Shown here in pieces: positions 8,688 to 17,218 of a stretch of DNA of 64,000 bases (positions are counted from its first letter, which is position 1; the number at the start of each line of letters is the position of its first letter). Source of the DNA: Parvibaculum indicum (GTDB lineage: Bacteria > Pseudomonadota > Alphaproteobacteria > Parvibaculales > Parvibaculaceae); contig NZ_JAASQO010000002.1 of the NCBI RefSeq assembly GCF_011762095.1, forward strand, positions 62,001-126,000. Reading direction: 5' to 3'. The notes beneath the pieces are model-generated. The model saw nothing but the letters and a program-made list of their open reading frames with translations, was not told the DNA's origin and ran no database searches. A program made the translations under genes and the position numbers.

Positions 8688-8827
8688 CCGGGACATTTAA
8701 ACGAAGCGGTAACTTTACGTCCGGCCTTTGTTAACCAATCCGGTCTATCATCTCCTTGTTGAAGCTGACGTTTTCGCGAGGGCACCGGCAACCGCCGGAA
8801 CGCGATGCGGCATCGCACGGGTGGGGT

Positions 8828-9340
8828 ATGACGGCACAATCCTTGTTTGAGCCAATCAGCGTATTGGTGGTGGATGACAGCGCCTATATGCGGCAATTGC
8901 TGCTCGGGCTGCTGAACGCGCTCGAAGTCGGGAAAACCTTTCTCGGGGCGAATGGCGAAGAGGGGCTGGAACTCTATCGGCGCCATATGCCCGATGTCGT
9001 CATCACCGATGCCGCCATGGAGCCGGGCGACGGCTTCGATCTGGTAAAGCGGCTGCGCGCCATCGACTGCGAAGAGCTGAGCACCGCGCCCATTATCATG
9101 GTCTCCGGCCACACCGACGTCGCCTCCGTGGAAAAAGCCCGGGATGCCGGCATCACCGCATTCCTCTCCAAGCCCATCTCCGCGGCAACGCTTTACCGGC
9201 GGCTTGCCGAAGTCGTGTGCCATCCCCGCGCCTTCATCGAAACCGACACATATCGCGGCCCCGATCGCCGGCGCCGCGACGCGCCTTTCGAGGGCGTAGA
9301 CCGGCGGCAGGTTGCGGCCCCGCAAGTCGCCTTGCTCTAG
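8828..9340 (+). CDS. CheY-like response regulator with short C-terminal extension
   Basis: The product has 170 residues: one receiver domain (VLVVDDSAYMRQLL; phospho-acceptor Asp in VVITDAAMEPGDG; IIMVSGHTD; Lys in FLSKPIS) and then a 40-residue basic tail with RGPDRRRR. There is no DNA-binding domain, so output is through protein contact. The ATG at 8828 was chosen over the longer frame from 8756, which lacks receiver-family residues. It begins a three-gene set with an Hpt-like protein and a second receiver, which suggests a small phosphorelay whose kinase is elsewhere. Confidence 0.85.
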   Translation: MTAQSLFEPISVLVVDDSAYMRQLLLGLLNALEVGKTFLGANGEEGLELYRRHMPDVVITDAAMEPGDGFDLVKRLRAIDCEELSTAPIIMVSGHTDVASVEKARDAGITAFLSKPISAATLYRRLAEVVCHPRAFIETDTYRGPDRRRRDAPFEGVDRRQVAAPQVALL

Positions 9341-9351
9341 GAAAGCCGGAC

Positions 9352-9873
9352 ATGCCCGAGAACGATCCCGTCAAAGCATCGCAAAAAGGCGGCGCGCGCA
9401 TCGTGAAGGTGCCGTCCGTCGCAAAACGCAAGCTGGGCCATGACGTCACCGATCCGGTACGCCTCGATCCGCGCGTCCTTGAAAAGATGCAGGACACGAT
9501 CAAGGGCCTGGAGTCGAAATATGCCGAAATCCTTTCCGAACAGGTGACGCGCCTGATCGAGCTGTCCGACCCGGCAGCGAATGGCGACGCCCGTTCCGCC
9601 GCCGACCTCTACACGATCGCCCATGATATTCGCGGCCTTGCCGGCACCTTCGGTCGCCCTCTGGTCGGCCGCTTCGCCAACCTGCTCTGCACCTATATCG
9701 AGGGTCACGACAAGATCGGGCCGCTGGAAAACAGCATCATTCGCTTTCACGTGGAAGCGATCCGCGAAGCGCTGAAAAACCCCGACAGCGACCCCAATCT
9801 CGCCTCCGAAACGCTGCGGGCGCTCGAAAACCTGATCATGGCGACGCTCAACCAGAACAGGCTCGCCGGGTGA
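9352..9873 (+). CDS. Hpt-like phosphotransfer protein
   Basis: This is a 173-residue helical protein. The segment TIAHDIRGLAGTFG matches the Hpt signature AHxLKGSAGxFG, with the His of IAHD as the expected phospho-acceptor. A basic N-terminus of about 40 residues precedes the helical bundle. The next gene starts on its stop codon (TGATG), and the previous receiver gene ends 11 bp upstream. The three genes are therefore one operon and probably pass phosphoryl groups among themselves. Confidence 0.75.
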   Translation: MPENDPVKASQKGGARIVKVPSVAKRKLGHDVTDPVRLDPRVLEKMQDTIKGLESKYAEILSEQVTRLIELSDPAANGDARSAADLYTIAHDIRGLAGTFGRPLVGRFANLLCTYIEGHDKIGPLENSIIRFHVEAIREALKNPDSDPNLASETLRALENLIMATLNQNRLAG

Positions 9874-10421
9874 TGCCGACCAGCGAGTCCGACCTCTTCG
9901 GCCATCTGAAAATTCTTGTCGTCGAAGACAGCCGCGAAATGCGCCGCCTCGTCGTGGCGCTCCTGCAGAGCATGGGCGTCGGCGACGTGCTGGAGGCGCA
10001 TGACGGCCATTCCGGCCTGGCCGCCTTCGCCGAACACGCCCCCGATCTCGTCATCACGGACGGCGCCATGGCCCCGATGAACGGTTATGAAATGACGCGC
10101 CGCATCCGTAATGCGCACAGCCCGTCCGATGCGAAACCGGCCGTACCCATTCTGATGATCTCGGGCCATCTCGGCCCGGCGACCGTCGAGCAGGCGCGCA
10201 TCGACGGCGTCACCGACTATCTGGCCAAACCGCTCACCGCCGAACTGCTCTACGAGCGCGTTCTGGCAGCCCTGACGGACGAGCACACCGTTCTGGCAAG
10301 GGAAGGCTATGTCGGCCCCCCGCCCAAGCGTCCATTGCCGCTTCGCAGGGCGGACGACGACGAGTTGCGGGCTGCGGCTACCCGGTCACCTCGTCGAGAA
10401 ACCGTCCGATCATCGGATTGA
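9873..10421 (+). CDS. CheY-like response regulator
   Basis: This 182-residue single receiver protein contains ILVVEDSREMRRLV, the acceptor Asp in LVITDGAMAPMNG, ILMISGHLG and Lys in YLAKPLT. It is a sister of the receiver at 8828 by motif spelling and context. The start is the ATG overlapping the Hpt-like stop; a GTG one codon earlier is an alternative. Its C-terminal tail is basic and the last 44 bp overlap the convergent hydrolase gene. Confidence 0.82.
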   Translation: MPTSESDLFGHLKILVVEDSREMRRLVVALLQSMGVGDVLEAHDGHSGLAAFAEHAPDLVITDGAMAPMNGYEMTRRIRNAHSPSDAKPAVPILMISGHLGPATVEQARIDGVTDYLAKPLTAELLYERVLAALTDEHTVLAREGYVGPPPKRPLPLRRADDDELRAAATRSPRRETVRSSD

Positions 10422-11199
10422 CGGTCTCCGGCGCTTCCCAGAAGGGCGTGTGGCCGAGACCGGCCAGCACATGCACCTTGCCGTCCCAGAGATTCCCGTA
10501 TGTCAGCCCGACAAGATACTCGTTGTTCACGAAGGGCTCCTTTTCGCCCGTGACGACCGCCAGCGGCAGCGGCGAGGTCGCGACGATCTCCTTCTGGTCC
10601 ATGTCCAGCCCCGCCATGGCGCTTTCCAGCATCATGGGGCGGAAGCGCCCGTCGGCCCGGATCGCGGCGCCCACCATCCAGTCTTCCAGCGGCACATGCG
10701 TGCCGATGCCGTTATGCGCCTGCTGGCGCGCCTCGTCGGGCGTGAATTCGGGCTTGAAGGTGAAGCCCATCTCGTCGGACGGTAGAAAAGCCGCCATCAT
10801 GTCCTCCGCCGAGGCACCCGTCGGCGGCGTGCCGGTAATCCAGGCGCCCTGCGTCCCCGGCCAGCGCGCCGCCATTTCCAGCGCGATATGCCCGCCCAGC
10901 GACCAGCCGATAATGACGGCCTTGCCGACGCCCAGATTGTCGAGAAACTCCATCGCCGCGTCGGCAAACCCGTGAATGGAATAGGTTCTGGAAGGGTCGC
11001 GCGCATCCTCGCTTTCGCCATGCCCCGGCAGATCCATCGCGATGAGGCGGTAGGTGGCGCCGAGCTCGCTGTCGAACTGGCGGGCGAAAATCTCTTTCGC
11101 CGAGGAATTGCCATGCACCATGAGCACGGCCGGGCCCTGCCCCCCGCTCTCGGCATAGGCGATGCGCCCATGGCTCGTTTCCACCGATTTTTCAGACAT
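10378..11199 (-). CDS. alpha/beta hydrolase
   Basis: The protein has 273 residues. It shows the oxyanion HGNSSAKE segment, the strand-turn MDLPGHGES, the nucleophile elbow GWSLGGH (Ser), and a C-terminal LAGLGHTPFWE with the catalytic His. The acid is likely the Asp/Glu in VVTGEKEPFV. The fold covers esterases, lactonases and ring-cleavage hydrolases, and the substrate is unknown. The ATG at 11199 has AAGGGG upstream and was preferred to the frame opening at 11250. It diverges from the ferritin-like gene across a 189-bp promoter region. Confidence 0.87.
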   Translation of the reverse strand: MSEKSVETSHGRIAYAESGGQGPAVLMVHGNSSAKEIFARQFDSELGATYRLIAMDLPGHGESEDARDPSRTYSIHGFADAAMEFLDNLGVGKAVIIGWSLGGHIALEMAARWPGTQGAWITGTPPTGASAEDMMAAFLPSDEMGFTFKPEFTPDEARQQAHNGIGTHVPLEDWMVGAAIRADGRFRPMMLESAMAGLDMDQKEIVATSPLPLAVVTGEKEPFVNNEYLVGLTYGNLWDGKVHVLAGLGHTPFWEAPETVNPMIGRFLDEVTG

Positions 11200-11254
11200 G
11201 CCGGCCCCTTTTCTGCCTTTGCTTCCGCTACCCAAATGCCCCGGACACAAAAAA

Positions 11255-11304
11255 TGACATATGCGTCACTATTTTTTGCATCCATTAACCTCTACCTTTA
11301 TAGT
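11255..11304 (+). promoter_or_regulatory. sigma-70-like promoter with adjacent palindromic site for the 11.4-18.4 kb block
   Basis: TTGCAT (11276-11281) and TATAGT (11299-11304) are separated by exactly 17 bp, pointing toward the ferritin-like gene at 11389. Just upstream lies TGACATATGCGTCA (11255-11268), a near-palindrome placed where an operator would sit. The promoter is read from consensus only. Confidence 0.5.
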
Positions 11305-11388
11305 GTCTTTCGAGACCAGTACGCGAGCGGGGAGGAGCCGGCTTTCGCGCCGGGCATCCTCCTGCATCCGCAATAGGGCAGGAGAACC

Positions 11389-12525
11389 ATGACCAGCAAG
11401 ATCACAACCAACATCACCGTCGATGACGCCTATGAGGCCGTCGCCCCCGACGATTTCGGCGCCATGATGGAAGTGGACCGCTACGGCAAGCGCTCCACCG
11501 CTTTCGACAAGATCATTTCCGCGACCCACGACCATTTCTGGGATCCGCAGGACCCGAAATATGTCGACTTCTCCCAGCCCTTCGATATGGAGAACGAGTA
11601 TCTCGTCGACCCCGACCTCTTCGCCGACCTGAAGACCGCCGTGGGCGACAAGCTCGACGAAAAGCAGAAGATCAAGCTCGTCAATCTCGACACGCAGTGG
11701 TCGCTCTCCTCCATCCTGCACGGCGAAGCGGGCGCCCTCGCCCTCTCCGCCAGCCTCTGCCACATCCTGAAGGATCCGGGCGCGCAGGAATACGCCGCCA
11801 ACCAGACGCGCGAGGAAGCGCGCCATGTGGCCGGCTTCTCCAACTACATTAAGGCCCGCTGGGGCAAGCCCGTGGCCGTCGGCCCGGCGCTGGGCAACAT
11901 CCTGACGGACATCGTGAATTCGCCGCTCGTCTGGAAGAAGCTCGTCGGCATGCAGATGCTGGTCGAAGGCCTCGCCATGGGCGCCTTCGCGACCTTCTAC
12001 AAATCCGGCCGCGACCCGCTGATGGTCCAGCTCATGCAGCTGACCATGACGGACGAAGCCTTCCACCACAAATTCGGCAAGATCTGGGCCGACCGCACCA
12101 TTCCCAAGCTCGACGAAGAACAGCGCAATGCGATCGAGGACTGGGCCTGGGAAGTCTTCCAGGTGCTGCTCTTCAATCTCGGCTCGCCCGAGCAGAAGAA
12201 GCACATCTACGAAGCCGTCGGCCTCGACTGGGAATGGGTGCAGGGTGCCTTCATGGAAGCCATGACGGACGCCAACATCCGCGAAGAGATGCAGGAATCC
12301 ACCAATATCTTCCGGGTGCTGATCAAGACCCTTCTCAAGGCCGGGATCATCACCGACCGCACCTCCATGAACTATGCCGCCTTCATCGACATGAAGGAAC
12401 TCTATGGCGAGGGCGACCGGATGATCGGCGACGACATCGCCGAGGAAGGCATCAAATACCTCATGCAGCTGAACGGCCAGGAGGGCGGCGCCTACTCTCT
12501 CGACAAGATGACGGCCGCCGAATAA
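11389..12525 (+). CDS. ferritin-like di-iron protein, oxygenase-like
   Basis: This 378-residue helical protein carries two carboxylate/histidine pairs typical of ferritin-like di-iron sites: Glu113 (HGEAGALALSASLCH), Glu143 with His146 (REEARHVAGF), Glu193, and Glu223 with His226 (TDEAFHHKFG). This matches ribonucleotide-reductase-small-subunit-like and AurF-like oxygenases rather than storage ferritins. It lies at the head of a block with an acyl-CoA ligase and acyl-CoA dehydrogenases, so an oxidation of an acyl or aromatic acid substrate is a reasonable inference. AGGAGA precedes the ATG. The gene ends at a strong terminator. Confidence 0.75.
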   Translation: MTSKITTNITVDDAYEAVAPDDFGAMMEVDRYGKRSTAFDKIISATHDHFWDPQDPKYVDFSQPFDMENEYLVDPDLFADLKTAVGDKLDEKQKIKLVNLDTQWSLSSILHGEAGALALSASLCHILKDPGAQEYAANQTREEARHVAGFSNYIKARWGKPVAVGPALGNILTDIVNSPLVWKKLVGMQMLVEGLAMGAFATFYKSGRDPLMVQLMQLTMTDEAFHHKFGKIWADRTIPKLDEEQRNAIEDWAWEVFQVLLFNLGSPEQKKHIYEAVGLDWEWVQGAFMEAMTDANIREEMQESTNIFRVLIKTLLKAGIITDRTSMNYAAFIDMKELYGEGDRMIGDDIAEEGIKYLMQLNGQEGGAYSLDKMTAAE

Positions 12526-12549
12526 ATCCGGCTCATACGACAAAAGACA

Positions 12550-12578
12550 AGGCGGCGCTTTCGGGCGCCGCCTTTTTT
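12550..12578 (+). terminator. intrinsic terminator after the ferritin-like gene
   Basis: GGCGGCGC, a TTTCGG loop and GCGCCGCC followed by TTTTTT form a textbook terminator 25 bp after the stop codon. Confidence 0.85.
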
Positions 12579-12725
12579 GTCGCGCGACCGCACCTTGCTG
12601 ACATTCCTGTAAAGCAACAGGGAGATGACGCCGCCGCGATTCCCGTTATCATGTCGCCCAAAGAAATCGGGGAAGCGGGCATGAACTCCGCTCCCGGCAA
12701 GAACAAGTCTTTGGGAGGAATAACA

Positions 12726-14348
12726 ATGGCCTGGAATTTCGGGGACATTCTCGACGCAATCTCGCCCGAGCTGCCGCAGGACGCCCCTGCCCTCATTCAC
12801 GGGGAGCGTGTCATCACCTGGGGCGAGGCGACCGAACGCTCCAACAATCTGGCCCGCGCCATGCTGGATCGCGATATCGCGCCGGGCGACAAATGCGCCT
12901 TCTATATGCGCAACCGCCCAGAATACAGCGAATTGCTGATGGCCTGCTTCAAGGCACGGCTAACGCATGTGAACGTCAACTACCGCTACAAGGCCGGCGA
13001 AGTCCTCTACATCTTCGATAATTCCGACGCGACCGTGGTGGTCTATGGTTCGGAGTTCCGCGACATCATCGAGGAAATCCGCCCGCAGCTCACCAAGGTG
13101 AAGCTCTTCATCGAGATCGCCGAAAGCGCGGATGCGCCGATCGCCTCCTTCGCGGAGAACTACGAAAAGCTCGCCACCGCCGGCAATGGCGAAAAACTCG
13201 ATATCGAGCGCTCGCCCGACGACATGCTCTTCATCTATACCGGCGGCACGACCGGCATGCCCAAAGGCGTGATGTGGACGCATAACGCGCTGCGCGAAGT
13301 CCAGCTTTCGGCACTGCGCCGCCTCGGCCCCGCGCCGGAAACCATGCCCGAACTCATCGAGACCATCCGGACCGAAGGCCCCGGCCAGATCATGATCCCG
13401 GCCTGCCCGCTCATGCATGGCACCGGCCTTCTGACCGCGCTCGGCACCATCGTCAGCGGCGGCTGCGTGGTAACGCTGGATGCGCCCTCCTTCGAGCCGC
13501 ACGAGATGTGGGAAGCGGTCGACCGCAACAAGGTGAACTCGCTCTCCATCGTGGGCGACGCCTTTGCCAAGCCCATGTTGCGCGCGCTGCAGGAAAAGCC
13601 CGGCGCCTACGATCTCTCCTCCATCGCGACCGTCGTTTCCTCCGGCGTGATGTGGAGCCGCGACGTCAAGAAGGGCCTGCTGGAATACATGCCCGAAGCC
13701 ATCATGACCGACAGCTTCGGCGCCTCCGAAGCCGTGGGCCTCGGCTCTTCGCTGATGACGAAGGACGGCGAAATCAACACGGCAAGCTTCCAGATCGGCG
13801 AACGCTGCAAGGTCTTCGACGAAAACGACGAGCCGGTAGAACCCGGCTCCGGCAAGCCGGGCTTCATCGCGCTGGGCGAACCCATTCCGCTCGGCTACTA
13901 CAAGGATCCGGAAAAGAGCGCCAAGACCTTCAAGACCGTCCGGGGCGAACGCTATTCCATTCCCGGCGACTGGTGCCTGGTGGAACCGGACGGCACGCTG
14001 ACGCTGCTGGGCCGCGGCTCCGTCTGCATCAACACGGCCGGAGAAAAGGTCTATCCCGAAGAAGTCGAGGAAGTGCTGAAGCTCCACCCCGACGTGGAAG
14101 ATGCACTGGTTGTCGGCATCCCCGACGAGAAATGGGGACAGGCCGTCACCGCCGTCATCCACCTTGCGCAAGGCGCAAAGTTCGACGAGGAAGCCATCCG
14201 CGTTCATGTCCGCGGCAATCTGGCGGGCTACAAGACGCCCAAGCGCGTTCTGGTCGGCAATGCCGTTCCCTTCCGCGCGCCCAACGGCAAGGCCGACTAC
14301 AAGTCCGTTACCGCCTTCGCCAAGGACGAACTGGGCGTTCCGGCGTGA
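12726..14348 (+). CDS. acyl-CoA synthetase (AMP-forming)
   Basis: The protein has 540 residues. The P-loop YTGGTTGMPKGVMWTH and the adenylation core motif SFGASEAVG are present, together with the hinge region GDWCLVEPDGTLTLLGRGSVCINTAGEKVYPEEVEE, which carries the conserved Gly-Glu-Lys turn. The C-terminal catalytic lysine is in NGKADY. It activates a carboxylic acid as acyl-AMP and then acyl-CoA, as FadD and CaiC types do. The ATG at 12726 follows GGGAGGAATAAC; the frame is open far upstream through the previous gene and was not used. The SnoaL-like gene overlaps its stop (ATGA), so the two are coupled. Confidence 0.9.
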   Translation: MAWNFGDILDAISPELPQDAPALIHGERVITWGEATERSNNLARAMLDRDIAPGDKCAFYMRNRPEYSELLMACFKARLTHVNVNYRYKAGEVLYIFDNSDATVVVYGSEFRDIIEEIRPQLTKVKLFIEIAESADAPIASFAENYEKLATAGNGEKLDIERSPDDMLFIYTGGTTGMPKGVMWTHNALREVQLSALRRLGPAPETMPELIETIRTEGPGQIMIPACPLMHGTGLLTALGTIVSGGCVVTLDAPSFEPHEMWEAVDRNKVNSLSIVGDAFAKPMLRALQEKPGAYDLSSIATVVSSGVMWSRDVKKGLLEYMPEAIMTDSFGASEAVGLGSSLMTKDGEINTASFQIGERCKVFDENDEPVEPGSGKPGFIALGEPIPLGYYKDPEKSAKTFKTVRGERYSIPGDWCLVEPDGTLTLLGRGSVCINTAGEKVYPEEVEEVLKLHPDVEDALVVGIPDEKWGQAVTAVIHLAQGAKFDEEAIRVHVRGNLAGYKTPKRVLVGNAVPFRAPNGKADYKSVTAFAKDELGVPA

Positions 14349-14827
14349 TGACGCAGGACGAGTTCGCGAAGCTGCTTGCCCGTTTCTGCGCCGCCGCGAC
14401 GGCCGGCGACGGGCAGGCCTTCGCGGCCTGCTTCACCGAGGATGCGGTCTATCACGACTACATCTATGGCGATCACAAGGGCCGCGAAGACATCGCCCAT
14501 ATGATGTCGCACCTGTTCCATCGCGACGCGCGCGACTATGACTGGCAAATGTTCGACCCCGTCTGCAACGGCGATCTCGGCTATGCCTGGTCGCTCTCGA
14601 AATTCACTTCCACCGTGCCGGAATATGAGGGCAACAAGGTGGTGATCGACGGGATGAGCCGCTTCCAACTGAAAGACGGGCTCATCGCCGATTACCGCGA
14701 AAGCGTGAATGGCGGCGTCGCCATGGTACAATTGGGCGTCGAGGAACCGAAGGTCTGCGGCGTGTTGCGCAAATGGGCGCGGCAACTGAAAGAGCAGCCC
14801 GAAGTGCGCGACTATCTCTCCGACTAG
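14348..14827 (+). CDS. SnoaL-like (NTF2 fold) protein
   Basis: This 159-residue alpha+beta cone protein has FCAAATAGDGQAFAACFTEDAVYHDYIYG as its opening helix-strand and later DGLIADYRESVNGGVAMVQLG. NTF2-fold proteins of this type act as hydratases, isomerases or cyclases, or have no known activity. The ATG shares bases with the ligase stop, which shows an operon. Its likely role is on the same CoA pathway intermediate as its neighbours, but this is only inferred from position. Confidence 0.78.
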   Translation: MTQDEFAKLLARFCAAATAGDGQAFAACFTEDAVYHDYIYGDHKGREDIAHMMSHLFHRDARDYDWQMFDPVCNGDLGYAWSLSKFTSTVPEYEGNKVVIDGMSRFQLKDGLIADYRESVNGGVAMVQLGVEEPKVCGVLRKWARQLKEQPEVRDYLSD

Positions 14828-14842
14828 CCGGAAGCCTGCCCC

Positions 14843-15883
14843 ATGAAACTCGCCCTGCTCGGCCAGACCTGCGCCGACAATCTCGATCATTTGAAAACCT
14901 GCCTGACGAGCGACTGGGAGATCGGTCTCTGGCTCCCCGACGATCCGCTCGACAAGGGCGAAGCGCTGGTGGGCGGCGCAGACGCCGTCGTCGTCGGCTC
15001 GGACACGCTCGTTTCCGGCGGCGCTTTCCAGCTTATCCCCAGGGCGGAAAAACTCCGGCTCTTCCAGATCCCTTTTGCGGGCTATGACTGGCTGAAGCCC
15101 GACAGCCTGCCGGAGGGTTGCTATATCTGCAATGCGCTCGGCCATGAACAGACCATGGCCGAATTCATCGTCGCAAGCCTGCTCGAATGGGAAATCGGCT
15201 TCCGCAAGCTGGATGCCAGCTTCCGCGCCGGTTCCTGGAAATATCAGGGCGCAAGCCGCGACCCGGAATCGCTTCATGGCGAGGTCTATGGCAAGACGCT
15301 GGGGCTCTTCGGCTATGGCAGCATCTCCCGCGAAACGGCAAAACGCGCCAGCGCCTTCGGCATGAAGGTCTGCGCCATCGCCCGGTCCCCCCGCGAGACG
15401 ACGCCCGAGCATCTGGACTGGATCGGCACGCGCGAGGACATGCCCCGCCTGCTGGCGGAGAGCGACTACATCGCGCTTGCCTGCGATCTCAACGACGAGA
15501 CCCGCCATGCCTTCGACGCAGCCGCTTTCGCCCAGATGAAACCCGGTGCCGTGATCGTCAATGTCGCGCGCGGGCCGGTCGCCGAAGAGGAGGCACTTTA
15601 TGCCGCGCTGGCCGACCGGCAGATCGCCGGCGCCATCATCGACACCTGGTACATCTACCCGAACCGCCCGCTCCCCGGCGGCACGCCTGAGCCTTCGCCC
15701 CGCCCGTCGAGATTTCCCTTTCACGAGCTGGACAATCTCATCATGACACCGCACTGCTCTGCGCACACGGTCGGCGCGGACCTGCGTCGCTGGGAGTCCA
15801 TCGCCCGCAATCTCGATGCGCTGGCGGCTGACCGCCAACCCGAAACCGTTGTTATGCGCGGGACACGGAAGCTGCAAATCTGA
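14843..15883 (+). CDS. D-2-hydroxyacid dehydrogenase
   Basis: The product has 346 residues. It has the NAD motif GLFGYGSISRETAKRASAFG (GxGxxG variant, about residues 154-173), the ARGPVAEEEAL segment with the catalytic Arg, and the later NLIMTPHCSAH with the catalytic His. This is the phosphoglycerate/formate dehydrogenase-type 2-hydroxyacid family. An aberrant insert of Pro-rich residues (RPLPGGTPEPSPRPSR) precedes the C-terminal strand. It is cotranscribed with the SnoaL-like gene 15 bp upstream. Its substrate is unknown. Confidence 0.83.
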   Translation: MKLALLGQTCADNLDHLKTCLTSDWEIGLWLPDDPLDKGEALVGGADAVVVGSDTLVSGGAFQLIPRAEKLRLFQIPFAGYDWLKPDSLPEGCYICNALGHEQTMAEFIVASLLEWEIGFRKLDASFRAGSWKYQGASRDPESLHGEVYGKTLGLFGYGSISRETAKRASAFGMKVCAIARSPRETTPEHLDWIGTREDMPRLLAESDYIALACDLNDETRHAFDAAAFAQMKPGAVIVNVARGPVAEEEALYAALADRQIAGAIIDTWYIYPNRPLPGGTPEPSPRPSRFPFHELDNLIMTPHCSAHTVGADLRRWESIARNLDALAADRQPETVVMRGTRKLQI

Positions 15884-15972
15884 ACAGCTTCGCATCGGCC
15901 GGACGATTTGCCGCCTGCCCCCCGGCTGATAAAGTAGCGGCCAGATAAAAACTCAATATCAGTGAGGATTTA

Positions 15973-17166
15973 ATGGAAGCGCTCGAAACATTCCGCCAGG
16001 AAGTGAGGGAGTGGCTCGAGGCAAACTGCCCTGCCTCGATGCGTACCCCCATGCCGGAAGAGGAGTCGCCCTGGGGCGGCCGCAATCCGAGCTGGCCCAA
16101 CCCGGATTCCAAGGTGTGGCTCGACAATATGGCAAGCCGCGGCTGGACCGCGCCCACTTGGCCGAAGGAATATGGCGGCGGCGGCCTCTCCAAGGACGAG
16201 AACAAGATCCTCCAGCAGGAACTTCGCCGCATCAAGGCGCGTCCCGCGCTAATGAGCTTCGGCATCTGGATGCTTGGCCCGGCGCTTCTCGAATTCGCCA
16301 ATGAAGAGCAGAAGAAGAAATATCTTCCGCCCATCGTGCGCGGCGAAATCCGCTGGTGCCAGGGCTATTCGGAACCGGGCGCGGGGTCGGACCTGGCCGG
16401 CCTTCAGACCAAATGCGAGGACAAGGGCGACCATTACCTCGTCAACGGCCAGAAGATCTGGACCTCCTATGCCGACAAGGCCGACTGGATTTTCGCGCTG
16501 GTCCGCACCGACAGCACCAAGAAGCATGAAGGCATTTCCTTCCTGCTGATCGACATGGCGACGGAGGGCGTGGAAGCGCGACCCATCACCATGATCTCCG
16601 GCGCCTCGCCTTTCTGCGAGACCTTCTTCACCGACGTGAAGGTGCCCAAGGACCATCTGGTGGGCGAACTCAACAAGGGCTGGACCATCGCCAAGCGCCT
16701 GCTGCAGCACGAGCGTGAAATGATTTCCGGCATGGGGCTCGGCGGCTCGCAGTCCGGCGCGAGCCTCGGCGGCCTGGAACAGGTGGCCAAGGAATATTTC
16801 GGCGAGGAGAACGGCAAGGTGGCAAGCCCCGCCCTGCGCGATCACATCGCCCAGCAGAAGATGGACGGACGCGCCTTCGCGCTTACCCTCCAGCGTTCTG
16901 CCGAGGAAGCCAAGGCCGGTCACGGTCCCGGCGCCGCCTCCTCGATCTTCAAATATTACGGCACGGAGCTGAACAAGCGCCGCTATGAGCTGCTGCTGGA
17001 AGTTCTCGGCACGCAGGGACTGGGCTGGGAGGGCGAAGGCTTCACGCCCGACGAACTCGGCGTCACGCGAAGCTGGCTGCGTTCCAAGGGCAATTCGATC
17101 GAGGGCGGCACCTCCGAAGTGCAGCTCAACGTCGTGTCCAAGCGCGTACTCGGACTGCCGAGCTGA
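15973..17166 (+). CDS. acyl-CoA dehydrogenase
   Basis: The protein has 397 residues with the FAD/acyl-binding signature WCQGYSEPGAGSDLAGLQT and the second signature near the C-terminus, SIEGGTSEVQLNVVSKRVL. It is a flavoenzyme that introduces a 2,3 double bond into an acyl-CoA. GAGGATTTA precedes ATG 15973. Together with the next gene it makes a tandem pair. Such pairs in actinobacteria and alphaproteobacteria often form alpha2-beta2 heteromers acting on bulky substrates such as sterol side chains, so a heteromer is possible here. Confidence 0.92.
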   Translation: MEALETFRQEVREWLEANCPASMRTPMPEEESPWGGRNPSWPNPDSKVWLDNMASRGWTAPTWPKEYGGGGLSKDENKILQQELRRIKARPALMSFGIWMLGPALLEFANEEQKKKYLPPIVRGEIRWCQGYSEPGAGSDLAGLQTKCEDKGDHYLVNGQKIWTSYADKADWIFALVRTDSTKKHEGISFLLIDMATEGVEARPITMISGASPFCETFFTDVKVPKDHLVGELNKGWTIAKRLLQHEREMISGMGLGGSQSGASLGGLEQVAKEYFGEENGKVASPALRDHIAQQKMDGRAFALTLQRSAEEAKAGHGPGAASSIFKYYGTELNKRRYELLLEVLGTQGLGWEGEGFTPDELGVTRSWLRSKGNSIEGGTSEVQLNVVSKRVLGLPS

Positions 17167-17218
17167 CATTCGGCTTTCCCAAGAAAAATCAGAACATCAG
17201 TCCCGGGGACGATAACAA

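Noticed and set aside
12234-12725. Upstream extension of the acyl-CoA synthetase
   Set aside because: The extension overlaps the ferritin-like gene and the terminator after it; ATG 12726 has an ideal ribosome site.
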